Positions 42,903 to 51,601 of a stretch of DNA of 64,000 bases are shown one piece after another. Source of the DNA: JAAZZIT01 sp964480525 (GTDB lineage: Bacteria; Bacillota; Clostridia; Oscillospirales; Ruminococcaceae). Under the pieces are notes generated by a model. The model did not search any database. It was not told where the DNA came from and worked only from the letters and a program-made list of their open reading frames with translations. Every line of letters begins with the position of its first letter. The stretch's first letter is position 1. The stretch covers positions 1-64,000 of the forward strand of contig CAYZOV010000005.1 in the NCBI GenBank assembly GCA_964480525.1. The letters run 5' to 3'. The translations under genes were made by a program, and so were the position numbers.

Positions 42903-43355
42903 TCAAATTAGAATTAAGCATATAAAAATACCGCTAAGTATACCTGAAGTACGATAAAGCTTGCATTTGTTACTTTTTTCGTTTTTCAGTTCATCATAAC
43001 TTTCCGCAAAAAAACTTTTTACAATCTGAAGATACCTTAATTGCCCTTGTAAATCGGTTAAACCGAATTGATTATAAAAATCAGACAACATTTCTTTTTC
43101 TTTTTGAGAAAGCAGGCTTTCTGAAAGATTTGTATTATCAAAAATTTCATACTGGGGTTTTATAAAAATCTTTTTAAATATTTCTTCTTTGGTCAGCACA
43201 CCATACTCCAGTAGAATTTGCATTTCTTCAAGCATTTTAATAACATTTCTAAGCATAACGCAATGAGTTTCTACATTTGAAGCATATTTAAACCCCAATG
43301 CCGTCGTGCAAATAATCACACCCAAAAATCCCGCAATTTTTATCATTATCTTCAC
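42903..43355 (-). CDS. spoIIIAB: Stage III sporulation protein AB
   Basis: 150 residues with N- and C-terminal membrane helices and a helical domain resembling type II secretion GspF (MLRNVIKMLEEMQILLEYGV, then SQKEKEMLSDFYNQFGLTD). It probably anchors the SpoIIIAA ATPase. Lies 20 nt after spoIIIAA. Confidence 0.93.
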   Translation of the reverse strand: MKIMIKIAGFLGVIICTTALGFKYASNVETHCVMLRNVIKMLEEMQILLEYGVLTKEEIFKKIFIKPQYEIFDNTNLSESLLSQKEKEMLSDFYNQFGLTDLQGQLRYLQIVKSFFAESYDELKNEKSNKCKLYRTSGILSGIFICLILI

Positions 43356-43375
43356 TATCTTTCTGTAAAAGTTTT

Positions 43376-44302
43376 TTATGTAACAAGTTTAACAAGCCGT
43401 CCGCACATACTTCCTTTTCCCAGCAAAGCCACACAGTCAAAAACGCCGTCTTTCAAAAGTTTTGAAATAGTAACACGTTTTTTGGCTTCGTCGTAATCGT
43501 TGCAATGTGCCGTCGCAACAAGCTTAACCCCTGAATTTATAACGTATTCCAAAGCTTTTGTATCTTCTTTGGAGCCTATTTCATCAACAACCAGTATTTC
43601 AGGCGACATTACTTTTACAGCAGTCATAATTCCGTCAAACTTGTTATAAAAGCAAAAAACGTCGGTATAGTTTCCTATGTGGTTTTGCGCAATCCCGTTA
43701 ATTGTTGATGAAATTTCGTTTCTCTCGTCGATAAGGGAAATTCTGTGACTATTTCCTAAAGTGTTGCACAAATCTCTAAGAATCGTAGTTTTCCCCGAAC
43801 ACGGCGGTCCGATAATCAGCAGACTTTTTATTTCATCAGCAAAACATTTATTAAAAATTTCGTCGGAACAACCGAGTATTTCTCTGGCAATTCTGATATT
43901 TACGGCAGAAACGTCTTTTATTGTGTCTACGCTTCCCTCTCTCATAGGGTTCATTACAGCGTGTCCGCAAAAGCCGACCCTGTTACCGCCTTTTATGGTT
44001 ATGAATCCCTGTGATATTTCACGTTTAAAACTATGAATTGAATTTTGAAAAGCGCTGTTAAACACAAAATCCATTTCTTCTTTATGTATTCTCATAGCAT
44101 TTTGGCAATTTCTTGTTAAAACGCCGTTTTCCGTTACAAAATATTCCTTATCAAAAACAGTTACAGACAAAAACCTCGCTAATCTTAGGCGAATATCCTG
44201 AACACGATTTCGTTCAATATCAGGAATCTTTTCAACAGCATTTCTTAATCGTATAGGTAAAATATCCAAAGCATACGCAAGTTTTGAATTTGACGCAAAC
44301 AT
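43376..44302 (-). CDS. spoIIIAA: Stage III sporulation protein AA (ATPase)
   Basis: 308 residues, a secretion-type ATPase related to PulE/VirB11. Walker A is GPPCSGKTT (165-173); Walker B is ILVVDEIGSKED. N-terminal features are RVQDIRLRL and FITIKGGNRVGFCGHAV. It powers the channel between mother cell and forespore needed for sigma-G activity. First gene of the operon, behind a sigma-E-like promoter. Confidence 0.95.
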   Translation of the reverse strand: MFASNSKLAYALDILPIRLRNAVEKIPDIERNRVQDIRLRLARFLSVTVFDKEYFVTENGVLTRNCQNAMRIHKEEMDFVFNSAFQNSIHSFKREISQGFITIKGGNRVGFCGHAVMNPMREGSVDTIKDVSAVNIRIAREILGCSDEIFNKCFADEIKSLLIIGPPCSGKTTILRDLCNTLGNSHRISLIDERNEISSTINGIAQNHIGNYTDVFCFYNKFDGIMTAVKVMSPEILVVDEIGSKEDTKALEYVINSGVKLVATAHCNDYDEAKKRVTISKLLKDGVFDCVALLGKGSMCGRLVKLVT

Positions 44303-44333
44303 TTTTCAGTTATCCTTTCTGCTTATTTGTACA

Positions 44334-44362
44334 AGCTTATGCTTATACAAAATGAAATATTC
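44334..44362 (-). promoter_or_regulatory. Candidate sigma-E promoter of spoIIIA
   Basis: On the minus strand GAATATT (44356-44362), 14 nt, CATAAGCT (44334-44341). The -35 fits the kmATATT sigma-E consensus well and the -10 shares six of eight positions with CATAyAmT. It lies downstream of the terminator at 44380-44406, which isolates the operon, and 32 nt before the start codon. No sigma-A promoter of equal quality is visible. Confidence 0.55.
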
Positions 44363-44379
44363 TAAATTTAAAAATAAAA

Positions 44380-44406
44380 AAAAGCAAGGAAAAAATCCTT
44401 GCTTTT
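44380..44406 (-). terminator. Terminator of the zinc-ribbon gene
   Basis: AAAAGCAAGGA and TCCTTGCTTTT form an 11-bp stem with a 5-nt loop, followed on the minus strand by TTTTTTATTTTT. It separates the parE-parC operon from spoIIIA. Confidence 0.88.
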
Positions 44407-44422
44407 AACGTATTATTTGTTT

Positions 44423-45172
44423 TTAATAAATCCAATCCGGAACTTGTCTTTGTGTTGTTGAGTAAATATATTCAAGGTCGTTATCCAGCACCACGCTAAG
44501 CGTCATTCCCTGTTGGTCGTCGTATTCATTTTCGTAATAATACCTGTAATCATACGAAACGGTCGTCGAAGTATAGGAAATAGCAAATGGGTCAATCTTA
44601 ATTTCTTTGTTTACGGTCTTGAATCTATCGCCGATAACAAACTTATCCAGATTGATTTCCTTGTCGGTTTTTACACCTTTAGGATTACTTTTAAGCACCT
44701 TAAAGTCAACGTATTTGATTTCTTTTATTACGTCGTCATCTGAAGAAAACACAAAAACAGCCCACTTAGGATAATTAACGCCGTCAATTTCCACAGCTTT
44801 TTCGGATTCGATAACATAATCAAATTCGCACAAAAAATTTACTGCGTCAAACTGTGATTCGTCGGCAAAATATTCGTCGGTTTCGTTTATAGCAACTTTA
44901 ATCGGAGAATCAATATATTCTTTAAGTTCATCTGCAACATTAAGACCCGTGTTATTATCCACTCTCTTAGCAATAATTATGACAACAAGAATAATAAGCA
45001 ACGTTGCTATTGCACCGATTAAAAACTTGATTTTAACTTCTTTCGGAATCGGTTTTTTCTCTTTTTTTGAATGGCAATTTTTATGTTTTTTGTTTTTGCG
45101 GATTTTTTTGTCGCACACTTCACATCTAACAGAATTATCGGGAATTTCGCTTTTACATCTCGGACAAGTCAT
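44423..45172 (-). CDS. Zinc-ribbon single-pass membrane protein
   Basis: 249 residues. An N-terminal zinc ribbon (CPRCKSEIPDNSVRCEVC, two CxxC), a very basic segment (KNKKHKNCHSKKEKKP), one membrane helix (LIGAIATLLIILVVIIIAK), then a soluble domain outside the membrane with no family I recognise. The start at 45172 has AAAGGA 9 nt before it; the ATG at 45181 abuts the Shine-Dalgarno. It lies 30 nt after parC and ends at the terminator. Function unknown. Confidence 0.75.
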   Translation of the reverse strand: MTCPRCKSEIPDNSVRCEVCDKKIRKNKKHKNCHSKKEKKPIPKEVKIKFLIGAIATLLIILVVIIIAKRVDNNTGLNVADELKEYIDSPIKVAINETDEYFADESQFDAVNFLCEFDYVIESEKAVEIDGVNYPKWAVFVFSSDDDVIKEIKYVDFKVLKSNPKGVKTDKEINLDKFVIGDRFKTVNKEIKIDPFAISYTSTTVSYDYRYYYENEYDDQQGMTLSVVLDNDLEYIYSTTQRQVPDWIY

Positions 45173-45202
45173 ATAAAACATTCCTTTCTGAACATAATTT
45201 TA

Positions 45203-47434
45203 TCACAAAGTTATCTGGTCAGGGTCCTCCATATCTTTTGCAAAACCTCCTGCTGCAGGAAGATTCTTAACCTTATATTTGCTAAGTTCTTTTGCCTTTT
45301 CTTCGGTAATCACATACGCTTTTTCAAGCAATGATTTTGCTTTCAGCGTCATTGCCTGCACACCTATTGTATCTCTGGTTGTCTTAGGCGATACCATAGC
45401 CGAATTAAACACTATAACACGGCCGTTTGTGGAACGGGTCATGATAAATTCGTTTTCTTCAACAAAAAGAATATCTACAAGCGGAGATTTTGCCGAATAA
45501 GCATTAGCAAGCTTTTTTCTGTTTGTTTTTGTTTCGTAAGCATTAAGCGGAACTTTGGCGATTTTTCCGTTTGCATAAAAGAACAGCAAATATCCCGAAT
45601 AGTCATTTGTCGTAATCATCATTCTGACATTTTCCCCGTCGTCAAATCCCAACGTTGCGGCGATAAAATCACCCATAGCGCTGGCTTTTGTGTCGGCAAA
45701 CTGCGAAGCTTTTGCTTTATAAACAGTCGCCTGGTCGGTGAAAAACAGAATTTCGGTTTTGTTTGTACCCTCAACCTCTTGTATAATTTCGTCGCCGTCT
45801 TTTAGCTTATGAACATTCGACATACGCAAGGATTGTGGAGTAATTTTTTTGAAATATCCGCTTCGGGACAAGAAGAATTTACAAGCATAATCAGGCGTTT
45901 CTTCAATTATTTCTTCATCATCTTCAACAGTTTCCAAAATAAGAGTTTTTCTCGGCTGTCCGTATTTTTTAGAAACCTCTTTAAGTTGTTCGATAATCAA
46001 ATTCTTAATTCTTCGGTCACTTTGCAGAATATCTTCAAGGTCTTGAATTTCTTTAATCAAATCTTCAATTTCGGAAGTGCGCTTTAAAATGTACTCTCGG
46101 TTAAGGTGTCTAAGCTTAATTTCCGCTACATATTCCGCCTGAATTTCGTCAATAGAAAATCCAATCATAAGGTTTGGCACAACTTCAGCTTCTTCTTCGG
46201 TTTCACGAACAATTCTGATAGCCTTGTCAATATCCAAAAGAATAAGTTCAAGACCTTTTAAAAGATGAAGCTTGTCCTTTTTCTTTTTAAGGTCAAAAAC
46301 TATGCCACGTTTTATACATTCCTTTCTAAATTCAACCCATTCTTTCAAAATATCATAAACGCCCAAAACCTTTGGGTATCCGTGAACAAGAATGTTAAAA
46401 TTGCAGGAATATGTGTCTTGCAAAGGTGTGCATTTGTAAAGCTTGTTCATGAATTTGTCTGGGTCAATACCACGTTTGAGGTCAATGGCGATTTTCAAAC
46501 CGTTAAGGTCTGTTTCGTCACGAATAGCTGTGATTTCTCTGATTTTTCCAAGCTTAACAAGTGAAATAACCTTTTCAATTATAGCTTCGATTGTGGTTGT
46601 TGCCGGGATTTCCGTTATTTCGATACAATTTGAAGATTTATCATAATTATATCTGGCACGAAGTTTAACAGAGCCACGACCCGTTTTGTAAATTTTATCC
46701 AGTTCTTCCTCGTCATAAATCATGAACGCACCGCCTGCAAAGTCAGGGCCTTTAAGTGTTTCCAATGCGTTAAAGTCAGGATTTCGCATAAGATTTATGG
46801 TTGTTTCGCAAATTTCCGAAAGATTAAACGAACAGATAGAGCTAGCCATAGAAACGCCGATACCCACGTTTGCATTTACGAGAACAGACGGATAAGTAAC
46901 GGGCAAAAGCGACGGTTCCATAAGTGTATTATCATAGTTAGGCACAAAATCCACGGTATCCTTGTCGATTTCTCGGAAAAGTTCATTACAGATAGGTTCA
47001 AGTTTTGCTTCGGTGTAACGAGAAGCGGCATAAGCCATATTTTTAGAATAAGCTTTTCCGAAGTTTCCTTTACTCAACACATACGGGTGCAGCAAAGATT
47101 CATTTCCCCTTGCAAGACGCACCATTGTTTCGTAAATTGCACTGTCGCCATGAGGGTTAAGCTTCATTGTTTGTCCGACAATATTTGCAGATTTAGTAAG
47201 CGAACCTGTAAGCAGACCCATTTTATACATGGTATACAAAAGCTTTCTGTGCGACGGTTTAAATCCGTCAATTTCGGGAAAAGCTCGGGATACAATTACA
47301 CTCATTGCATAAGGCATATAATTTTTTTCCAAAGTGACGGTAATAGGCTCCTCAACCACCGTTCCCGCACCTTCGATATACGCATTTGATTTTACAACAG
47401 GTTTATTTTCAATTTCTTTTTTCTTTCTTGCCAT
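45203..47434 (-). CDS. parC: DNA topoisomerase IV-type subunit A
   Basis: A 743-residue type IIA topoisomerase subunit that cleaves and reseals DNA. The active-site Tyr is Tyr140 (AASRYTEAKL), the quinolone region NPHGDSAIYETMVRLA (Ser98). The C-terminal beta-pinwheel is short. It pairs with the subunit B gene directly upstream. Subunit identity (ParC rather than GyrA) is inferred from the short C-terminus and from the pairing; Clostridia carry such a pair beside gyrAB. The Shine-Dalgarno is unusually distant (see the hairpin at 47445-47467). Confidence 0.9.
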   Translation of the reverse strand: MARKKKEIENKPVVKSNAYIEGAGTVVEEPITVTLEKNYMPYAMSVIVSRAFPEIDGFKPSHRKLLYTMYKMGLLTGSLTKSANIVGQTMKLNPHGDSAIYETMVRLARGNESLLHPYVLSKGNFGKAYSKNMAYAASRYTEAKLEPICNELFREIDKDTVDFVPNYDNTLMEPSLLPVTYPSVLVNANVGIGVSMASSICSFNLSEICETTINLMRNPDFNALETLKGPDFAGGAFMIYDEEELDKIYKTGRGSVKLRARYNYDKSSNCIEITEIPATTTIEAIIEKVISLVKLGKIREITAIRDETDLNGLKIAIDLKRGIDPDKFMNKLYKCTPLQDTYSCNFNILVHGYPKVLGVYDILKEWVEFRKECIKRGIVFDLKKKKDKLHLLKGLELILLDIDKAIRIVRETEEEAEVVPNLMIGFSIDEIQAEYVAEIKLRHLNREYILKRTSEIEDLIKEIQDLEDILQSDRRIKNLIIEQLKEVSKKYGQPRKTLILETVEDDEEIIEETPDYACKFFLSRSGYFKKITPQSLRMSNVHKLKDGDEIIQEVEGTNKTEILFFTDQATVYKAKASQFADTKASAMGDFIAATLGFDDGENVRMMITTNDYSGYLLFFYANGKIAKVPLNAYETKTNRKKLANAYSAKSPLVDILFVEENEFIMTRSTNGRVIVFNSAMVSPKTTRDTIGVQAMTLKAKSLLEKAYVITEEKAKELSKYKVKNLPAAGGFAKDMEDPDQITL

Positions 47435-47444
47435 TTTAGATTTA

Positions 47445-47467
47445 GTTCTATTTAAGAACGTTCCTCC
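47445..47467 (-). promoter_or_regulatory. Ribosome-binding site of parC with intervening hairpin
   Basis: GGAGG (47463-47467) lies 28 nt before the parC ATG, too far for normal initiation. Between them GTTCT and AGAAC (47445-47459) can form a 5-bp hairpin; looping it out gives an effective spacing of about 13 nt. No better start codon lies nearer. Confidence 0.4.
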
Positions 47468-47478
47468 TATAATTTTAA

Positions 47479-49461
47479 TTAGCTAATATCTGCCATTTCC
47501 AAATAATCAACGCCGTTATTGGAAATAAATTCTTTTCTCGCAGGAAGATTATCACCCAAAAGCATATCAAACATAAACGCAGTATGTTCAATATCGTCAG
47601 GGTTAATTTTTATCAAACGTCTTGTTTCAGGATTCATTGTGGTTAAAGCCATCATTTCGGCGTCATTTTCACCAAGTCCCTTTGAACGTTGGATAGTAAA
47701 TTTCTTGTCGCCGATAAGATTTAAAATCTTCACCTTTTCGTTTTCGTCATACGCAAAGTAGGTCTTTTCCTTTGTTGTAATTTCAAAAAGAGGTGATTCG
47801 GCAATATAAACGTACCCCTCGTTGATAAGCGTTGGAGTAAGTCTGTAAAGCATAGTCAAAATAAGAGTTCTAATCTGGAATCCGTCATAATCTGCGTCGG
47901 TACAGATTACGATTTTATTCCATTTAAGCTGGTCAAGGTTAAACAGCGAAAGTTCTTTGTTTGCCTTTGTTTTAACTTCTACGCCACAACCCAAAACTTT
48001 AATAAGGTCGGTGATAATTTCGTTTTTGAAAATTTTATCATAATCGGCTTTAAGACAGTTTAGAATTTTACCTCTAACAGGTATAACAGCCTGAAATTCG
48101 CTGTCACGAGCCATTTTTACAGAACCGAGAGCCGAATCGCCCTCCACGATATAAAGTTCACGTTTTGTCAAATCCTTTGAACGGCAGTCAACGAATTTCT
48201 GAACCGAGTTCATCATGTCAATTGTACCCGAAAGTTTCTTTTTAATATTAAGTCTGGACTTTTCGGCACTTTCACGGCTACGCTTATTCACCATAATTTG
48301 TTCGCATATTTTTATTGCTTCGTCAGGATTTTCGATAAAATACACTTCCAAATTATGCTTGATAAAATCAGTCATGCACTCTTGAATGAACTTGTTTGTA
48401 ATTGATTTTTTCGTCTGGTTTTCATACGAAGTCTGGGTTGAAAAATTGCTTGATACAAGCACCAAACAATCCTCAATATCTTCAAACTTTATCTTGCTTT
48501 CGTTTTTGTTATATTTGTTATTGGTTTTTAAATAGTTATCAATCTGATAAACAAAAGCGTTTCTCACAGCCTTGTCAGGCGAACCGCCGTGTTCAAGAAA
48601 ACTGGAGTTATGATAATACTCTATTTTTTTAACCTTATTTGAAAAAGTAAACGACATCAAAAGCTTAACTTTGTATTCGGGTAAATCCTCTCTGTCTTTG
48701 CCCTTTCTCTCACCCGTCCACGTCTGAATAGATGTGAGATGTTCCCCGTCAACAATTTCATTTACATAATCTTCAATACCGTTTTCGTAAAAATAAGTAT
48801 CTTCTTCAAAAGTGCCGTTTTCTGTTTGGTTTCTGAAAACAAACTTTATTTTAGGGTTAATAACAGCTTGCTTTTTCAAAATATCCTGATAATACTCTTT
48901 GTCAATTTCTATATCGGTGAAAACTTCAAGGTCGGGTTTCCAACGGGTTTTTGTACCCGTTTTCTTCTTTCCCGTTTCTTCTTTTTTCAAACCGCCTACG
49001 TTATTTCCTTTTTCAAAATGTAGGCTATATTTAAATCCGTCACGGTTTACTTCAACGTCCATAAATTCGGAAGAATACTGTGTAGCACAGGCACCTAGTC
49101 CGTTTAATCCCAACGAATACTCATAATTATCTCCGTCATTATTATATTTACCGCCGGCGTAAAGTTCGCAATAAACAAGTTCCCAGTTATACTTCCCCTC
49201 GGATTTGTTAAAATCCACAGGACAACCACGTCCGAAGTCCTCAATTTCGATAACATTATTGTTAAACCTTGTTACAATAATTTTGTCGCCATGCCCATCT
49301 CTTGCTTCGTCGATTGAGTTTGACAAAATTTCAAATATAGAGTGCTTGCAACCGTCCAAACCGTCCGAACCGAAAATAACCCCCGGACGTTTTCTAACTC
49401 TGTCGGCACCTTTAAGTGATACTATCGCTTCGTTGTCATATACCTGAGTTTTCTTAGCCAT
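47479..49461 (-). CDS. parE: DNA topoisomerase IV-type subunit B
   Basis: 660 residues: GHKL ATPase (SNSIDEARDGHGDKIIVTR, LGLNGLGACATQYSS), transducer domain, and TOPRIM with EGDSALGS and DADYDG. The start at 49461 (MAKKTQVYDNEAIVSLKGAD) has AAAGGA 10 nt upstream; an ORF extension to 49617 runs through the upstream gene and is rejected. The stop of the upstream membrane protein overlaps the start by 8 nt. ParE rather than GyrB is inferred from context and the pairing with parC. Confidence 0.92.
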   Translation of the reverse strand: MAKKTQVYDNEAIVSLKGADRVRKRPGVIFGSDGLDGCKHSIFEILSNSIDEARDGHGDKIIVTRFNNNVIEIEDFGRGCPVDFNKSEGKYNWELVYCELYAGGKYNNDGDNYEYSLGLNGLGACATQYSSEFMDVEVNRDGFKYSLHFEKGNNVGGLKKEETGKKKTGTKTRWKPDLEVFTDIEIDKEYYQDILKKQAVINPKIKFVFRNQTENGTFEEDTYFYENGIEDYVNEIVDGEHLTSIQTWTGERKGKDREDLPEYKVKLLMSFTFSNKVKKIEYYHNSSFLEHGGSPDKAVRNAFVYQIDNYLKTNNKYNKNESKIKFEDIEDCLVLVSSNFSTQTSYENQTKKSITNKFIQECMTDFIKHNLEVYFIENPDEAIKICEQIMVNKRSRESAEKSRLNIKKKLSGTIDMMNSVQKFVDCRSKDLTKRELYIVEGDSALGSVKMARDSEFQAVIPVRGKILNCLKADYDKIFKNEIITDLIKVLGCGVEVKTKANKELSLFNLDQLKWNKIVICTDADYDGFQIRTLILTMLYRLTPTLINEGYVYIAESPLFEITTKEKTYFAYDENEKVKILNLIGDKKFTIQRSKGLGENDAEMMALTTMNPETRRLIKINPDDIEHTAFMFDMLLGDNLPARKEFISNNGVDYLEMADIS

Positions 49462-49810
49462 TTGATTCAGTTCCTTTCTCTTTTTCTTCGTTATCGAATA
49501 ATTTGGCTGTGGCAGGAAGAATAATTGCAAAAGCACACAACAGCACACAGAAAATAAAAAATCTAACAGAAAAATGCGCAAAAACATTTTTATACATAAT
49601 AAAACCGATTCCCGCAAAATAAACTGCGCTGTTCACATAATTTAAGCCTTTTGAAAATACAGTTAAACACGCAGGAACAACAGCTATAAACCCAATTAGG
49701 GACGAAGCTTTAAATCCTATATTCCAAAGATTAAATAAGCTACCTGTAATAACAATTATAAGTCCGACAACAACCAAACCGACAAGCCGAACAACATACT
49801 TTTTATTCAT
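49454..49810 (-). CDS. Small four-helix membrane protein
   Basis: 118 residues with four predicted membrane helices (about 7-27, 33-52, 57-74, 80-101) and a charged C-terminus (FDNEEKEKGTESNG). I recognise no family. It overlaps the parE start and is first in the parE-parC operon. AAAGGA precedes the ATG. Confidence 0.7.
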   Translation of the reverse strand: MNKKYVVRLVGLVVVGLIIVITGSLFNLWNIGFKASSLIGFIAVVPACLTVFSKGLNYVNSAVYFAGIGFIMYKNVFAHFSVRFFIFCVLLCAFAIILPATAKLFDNEEKEKGTESNG

Positions 49811-49850
49811 AAATATATCCTTTCATAACAAAATCTAACATACCACGTTA

Positions 49851-49879
49851 ATTATACCACAAAATAATTTTTTCGTCAA
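49851..49879 (-). promoter_or_regulatory. Promoter of the parE-parC operon
   Basis: On the minus strand TTGACG (49874-49879), 17 nt, TATAAT (49851-49856), 40 nt before the small membrane protein gene. Confidence 0.75.
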
Positions 49880-49932
49880 TTATTATTTTTTACAAAAAGT
49901 ATAATCAATACAAAAAAACTGTGCCAATAAAA

Positions 49933-49962
49933 GTCATATAAAAAAGTTTGTCTGAATACAAT
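49933..49962 (+). promoter_or_regulatory. Candidate sigma-E promoter of sipL-spoIVA
   Basis: GTCATAT (49933-49939), about 15 nt, AATACAAT (49955-49962). This fits the mother-cell sigma-E pattern (kmATATT, CATAyAmT) at nearly all positions. Both genes downstream act in the mother cell, and no sigma-A promoter is apparent in the 55 nt before the start codon. Confidence 0.65.
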
Positions 49963-50017
49963 TGAGTATCAAATGCTGTTTGCATTAGTTAAATATTTGA
50001 TAAATCGGGAGGAAATT

Positions 50018-51586
50018 ATGGACTTGAAATTCACCAAAGAAGCAATCATGGTCAAAGAAACCGTTTTGGACAACTGTTTTGAACAAGCGGTGGAAACAGA
50101 TTACATTTTGCCTGATTATTACCCGGATATTTTCAGAGTTGTAAAATCACAAATAACAGCAAGAGTGATTTCTAACAGCATAATCGGAAACGATATGTCC
50201 GACAGCTCTAAAAAGTTGTGTTACGACACCGAGGCAATAATCAGAGTATGGTATTTGTCGGAAAATTCAAAAACGATAAACTGTATCGAACAAAAAATGA
50301 GTTTTTCCAAAAACGTTGAACTTACTGTTACGTCTGACAACCCTAAGATATACATTTGTCCGAAAACCGACTATGTAAATTGCAGAGTAATCAATAAACG
50401 CAGGCTTGACATAAGAGGTGCAATTTCCACAAAAATAAAAGTTTGCGACATAAAAAGCCAAAACATAATCTGTGACGCAAATGGCGGAAATATTCAACTT
50501 AAAAAGAATACAGCAGTATTCCCGTCCAAAATAATTGTCAACTCAAAAAAAATAACGGTTATTGAAGAACTGGAACTCGGAATTGCAAAACCGCCTATTT
50601 TGTCGGTTATTAAAGCCGATTGTAAAATTTTATCAAAAGAATACAAGGTTGTTTCAAGCAAGCTTGTTGTCAAAGGCGAAGCGGAAATTGATATGCTTTA
50701 CACCTGCAGCAAAGACAACGAACACGGCATTGAGGGAATGAAATTCACCGTTCCGTTCAGTCAGATTATGGAAATTGACGGTATCGACGACAATTTCGAC
50801 ATAGACGTTGACATAAGCAAAATCGGTTGTGACGTGGTTACAAAAGGAAGTGGCGAATCGACAAGTTTTGAATGTGAACTTATGCTGTTGGTAAACTGCA
50901 CAGCTTCGGAATTAAAATCCTGCAACATAATTGAGGACGCTTATTCCACCACTTATGATTGTGAACTTGTTACAAATAACATCAAAATCGAAAACGCCGT
51001 TAAAAAAATCAGCGACAATGTAAATTGCAAAAAAACGCTAAGTTTGAACGATTCGGAAATTCACGGCGTAATTGACTGCAACTGTGAAATTTCAAATATC
51101 GCCACACATTTCAGTCAGGAATCTAAATCGTTTATTATAAACGGAAATGTTGTATTTGAAAGCTTGGTCGAAACCAAAGACGGCTTCCCTGTGATAATCG
51201 AATCGGACAGCATTTTTGAACACACAATCGACTGCAACGGCTATTCCGACGCAGTTTATTTAGAACCGAAAATTTCAGTTTTGAATTATAATTTTGCAAT
51301 GTCAAACGATAATTCCGTGGAAATAAGCGCCGAAATTCTTGTTGAGGGAACAATTATCGAAAAAGCAGACAAAAAGATTATAACAGACATTTGTATTAAA
51401 TCCGAAAATAAAAAGGTATGCAATACAAACTGTGCATTAAAACTTTATTACGCTGATGAAAACGAGGACATCTGGGAAATTGCAAAACGAAATTCCACGT
51501 CTGTTCAGGCTATTTTAGACGAAAACGAAACTTGCGGAGAAAAGTTGACAGACAAAGGTATGTTACTTATTCCTATTATAAATTAA
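50018..51586 (+). CDS. sipL: DUF3794 (SPOCS)/LysM protein, SipL-like spore morphogenesis factor
   Basis: 522 residues. Successive DUF3794/SPOCS beta-domains (for example FTKEAIMVKETVLDNCFEQ, VVKSQITARVIS, ISTKIKVCD) end in a C-terminal LysM domain (LYYADENEDIWEIAKRNSTS, then VQAILDENE). This is the architecture of C. difficile SipL, which binds the SpoIVA ATPase and anchors the coat to the forespore membrane. The ATG at 50018 has GGGAGG before it; an in-frame start at 49973 is rejected. The gene is directly upstream of spoIVA. Confidence 0.9.
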   Translation: MDLKFTKEAIMVKETVLDNCFEQAVETDYILPDYYPDIFRVVKSQITARVISNSIIGNDMSDSSKKLCYDTEAIIRVWYLSENSKTINCIEQKMSFSKNVELTVTSDNPKIYICPKTDYVNCRVINKRRLDIRGAISTKIKVCDIKSQNIICDANGGNIQLKKNTAVFPSKIIVNSKKITVIEELELGIAKPPILSVIKADCKILSKEYKVVSSKLVVKGEAEIDMLYTCSKDNEHGIEGMKFTVPFSQIMEIDGIDDNFDIDVDISKIGCDVVTKGSGESTSFECELMLLVNCTASELKSCNIIEDAYSTTYDCELVTNNIKIENAVKKISDNVNCKKTLSLNDSEIHGVIDCNCEISNIATHFSQESKSFIINGNVVFESLVETKDGFPVIIESDSIFEHTIDCNGYSDAVYLEPKISVLNYNFAMSNDNSVEISAEILVEGTIIEKADKKIITDICIKSENKKVCNTNCALKLYYADENEDIWEIAKRNSTSVQAILDENETCGEKLTDKGMLLIPIIN

Positions 51587-51601
51587 GGAGGAAATGACAA
51601 T

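Noticed and set aside
49462..49617. 52-codon N-terminal extension of ParE
   Set aside because: It runs antiphase through the upstream membrane-protein gene, is hydrophobic and cysteine-rich unlike any ParE, and lacks a ribosome binding site.
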